A stretch of 58,787 nt of DNA from Gammaproteobacteria bacterium (GTDB lineage: Bacteria > Pseudomonadota > Gammaproteobacteria > DSM-19610). The notes beneath the pieces were generated by a model. It was not told the DNA's origin, ran no database searches, and saw nothing but the letters and a program-made list of their open reading frames with translations. Shown piece after piece: positions 58,294 to 58,787 of the stretch. Every line of letters starts with the position of its first letter. Position 1 is the first letter of the stretch. The stretch lies in assembly GCA_015494295.1 (NCBI GenBank), contig WGBO01000015.1, forward strand, positions 1-58,787, read 5' to 3'. A program made the translations under genes and the position numbers.

Positions 58294-58787
58294 ATGACAA
58301 TCAAAGTCGGTATCAATGGTTTTGGCCGTATCGGGCGCATGGCGTTCCGCGCGATCAGCAAGGACTTCAACGACATCGAAGTGGTCGGCATCAATGACCT
58401 GCTGGACGCTGACTACCTAGCCTACATGCTGAAGTACGATTCCGTGCACGGCAATTTCGACGGCGACATCGCGGTCGACGGCAACAACCTGGTCGTCAAC
58501 GGCAAGACCATCCGCCTGACCGCCGAACGCGATCCGGCCGACCTCAAGTGGGGCGACCTGGACGTGGATATCGTCATCGAGTGCACCGGCTTCTTCCTGA
58601 CCGAGGAAAGCTGCCAGAAGCACATCGACGCCGGCGCCAAGAAGGTCGTGCAGAGCGCGCCTTCCAAGGACGGCACCCCCATGTTCGTGTACGGCGTCAA
58701 CCACGAGACCTACGCGGGTCAGAAGATTGTCTCCGCTGCGTCCTGCACCACCAACTGCCTGGCACCGATCGCCAAGGTGCTGAACGA
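58294..58787 (+). CDS. gap: Glyceraldehyde-3-phosphate dehydrogenase, N-terminal part (3' end outside window)
   Basis: The frame opens with ATG at 58294, after GGAGAGA, and runs off the window after 164 codons. The NAD-binding [19 protein letters not shown] and the catalytic-cysteine motif [12 protein letters not shown] are present. Asp34 in GINDLLDAD marks NAD preference. The sequence is close to E. coli GapA ([23 protein letters not shown]), not to erythrose-4-phosphate dehydrogenase (Epd), the gene I recall near tkt in Pseudomonas. It is in the same orientation as tkt and probably in its operon. Confidence 0.96.
   Translation, partial: MTIKVGINGFGRIGRMAFRAISKDFNDIEVVGINDLLDADYLAYMLKYDSVHGNFDGDIAVDGNNLVVNGKTIRLTAERDPADLKWGDLDVDIVIECTGFFLTEESCQKHIDAGAKKVVQSAPSKDGTPMFVYGVNHETYAGQKIVSAASCTTNCLAPIAKVLN

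Overview
The window is GC-rich, gene-dense chromosomal DNA from a gammaproteobacterium. Gene order is strikingly close to what I remember of Pseudomonas aeruginosa: rpmG-rpmB-radC-coaBC-dut-algC-argB-pyrE-exoIII/crc; yggU-yggT-proC next to pilT-pilU; pyrC'-pyrB-pyrR-ruvX-algH-tonB-gshB-pilGHIJK-chpABC; and rsmE-bioA-metF-ahcY, metK, tkt. Gene content also departs from Pseudomonas: a PyrK-like subunit, a dynamin-like GTPase, a globin-coupled diguanylate cyclase and a SAM-II-type metK leader. I read it as a non-Pseudomonas gammaproteobacterium, perhaps near the Chromatiales; the genus cannot be told from the sequence alone. No mobile elements, tRNA or rRNA genes or CRISPR arrays were seen.

Layout. 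1-5.4 kb: 3' end of a gamma-glutamyltransferase gene, then leftward mutM and a four-gene Gld-like ABC export cassette. 5.4-10 kb: c-di-GMP genes (globin-GGDEF and EAL-HDOD) flanking a lone HyuA-type hydantoinase. 10-20 kb: desaturase, ribosomal proteins L33 and L28, radC, and the coaBC-dut-algC-argB housekeeping run. 20-27 kb: exonuclease III, two membrane transporters, DUF4426, a dynamin-like protein, yggU-yggT-proC. 27-29.4 kb: pilT and pilU, the twitching retraction ATPases. 29.5-37 kb: one long leftward operon of pyrimidine genes (pyrR, pyrB, an inactive dihydroorotase pyrC', pyrK) with ruvX, algH, tonB, apbE and gshB. 37-49.4 kb: the complete Pil-Chp chemosensory system controlling type IV pili, including a 2,028-residue ChpA kinase. 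49.3-55.3 kb: the activated methyl cycle (metK, ahcY, metF) with bioA and rsmE. 55.3-58.8 kb: a thioredoxin-fold protein, transketolase and the start of gapA.

The most interesting part is the methyl cycle. The metK leader reads as a SAM-II-type riboswitch starting at the predicted transcription start and followed by an intrinsic terminator; the conserved GCUAAAG strand of the aptamer can pair with the terminator's 5' arm, which gives a simple OFF switch. About 1.4 kb away, ahcY has a consensus promoter and a clear SAH riboswitch, expected to be an ON switch. The two halves of the cycle would thus each be read by RNA, one sensing SAM and the other SAH, and the SAH-controlled operon also carries two further SAM-using enzymes (BioA and RsmE). 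All functional statements rest on motif reading and remembered family knowledge; no database search or folding program was run.
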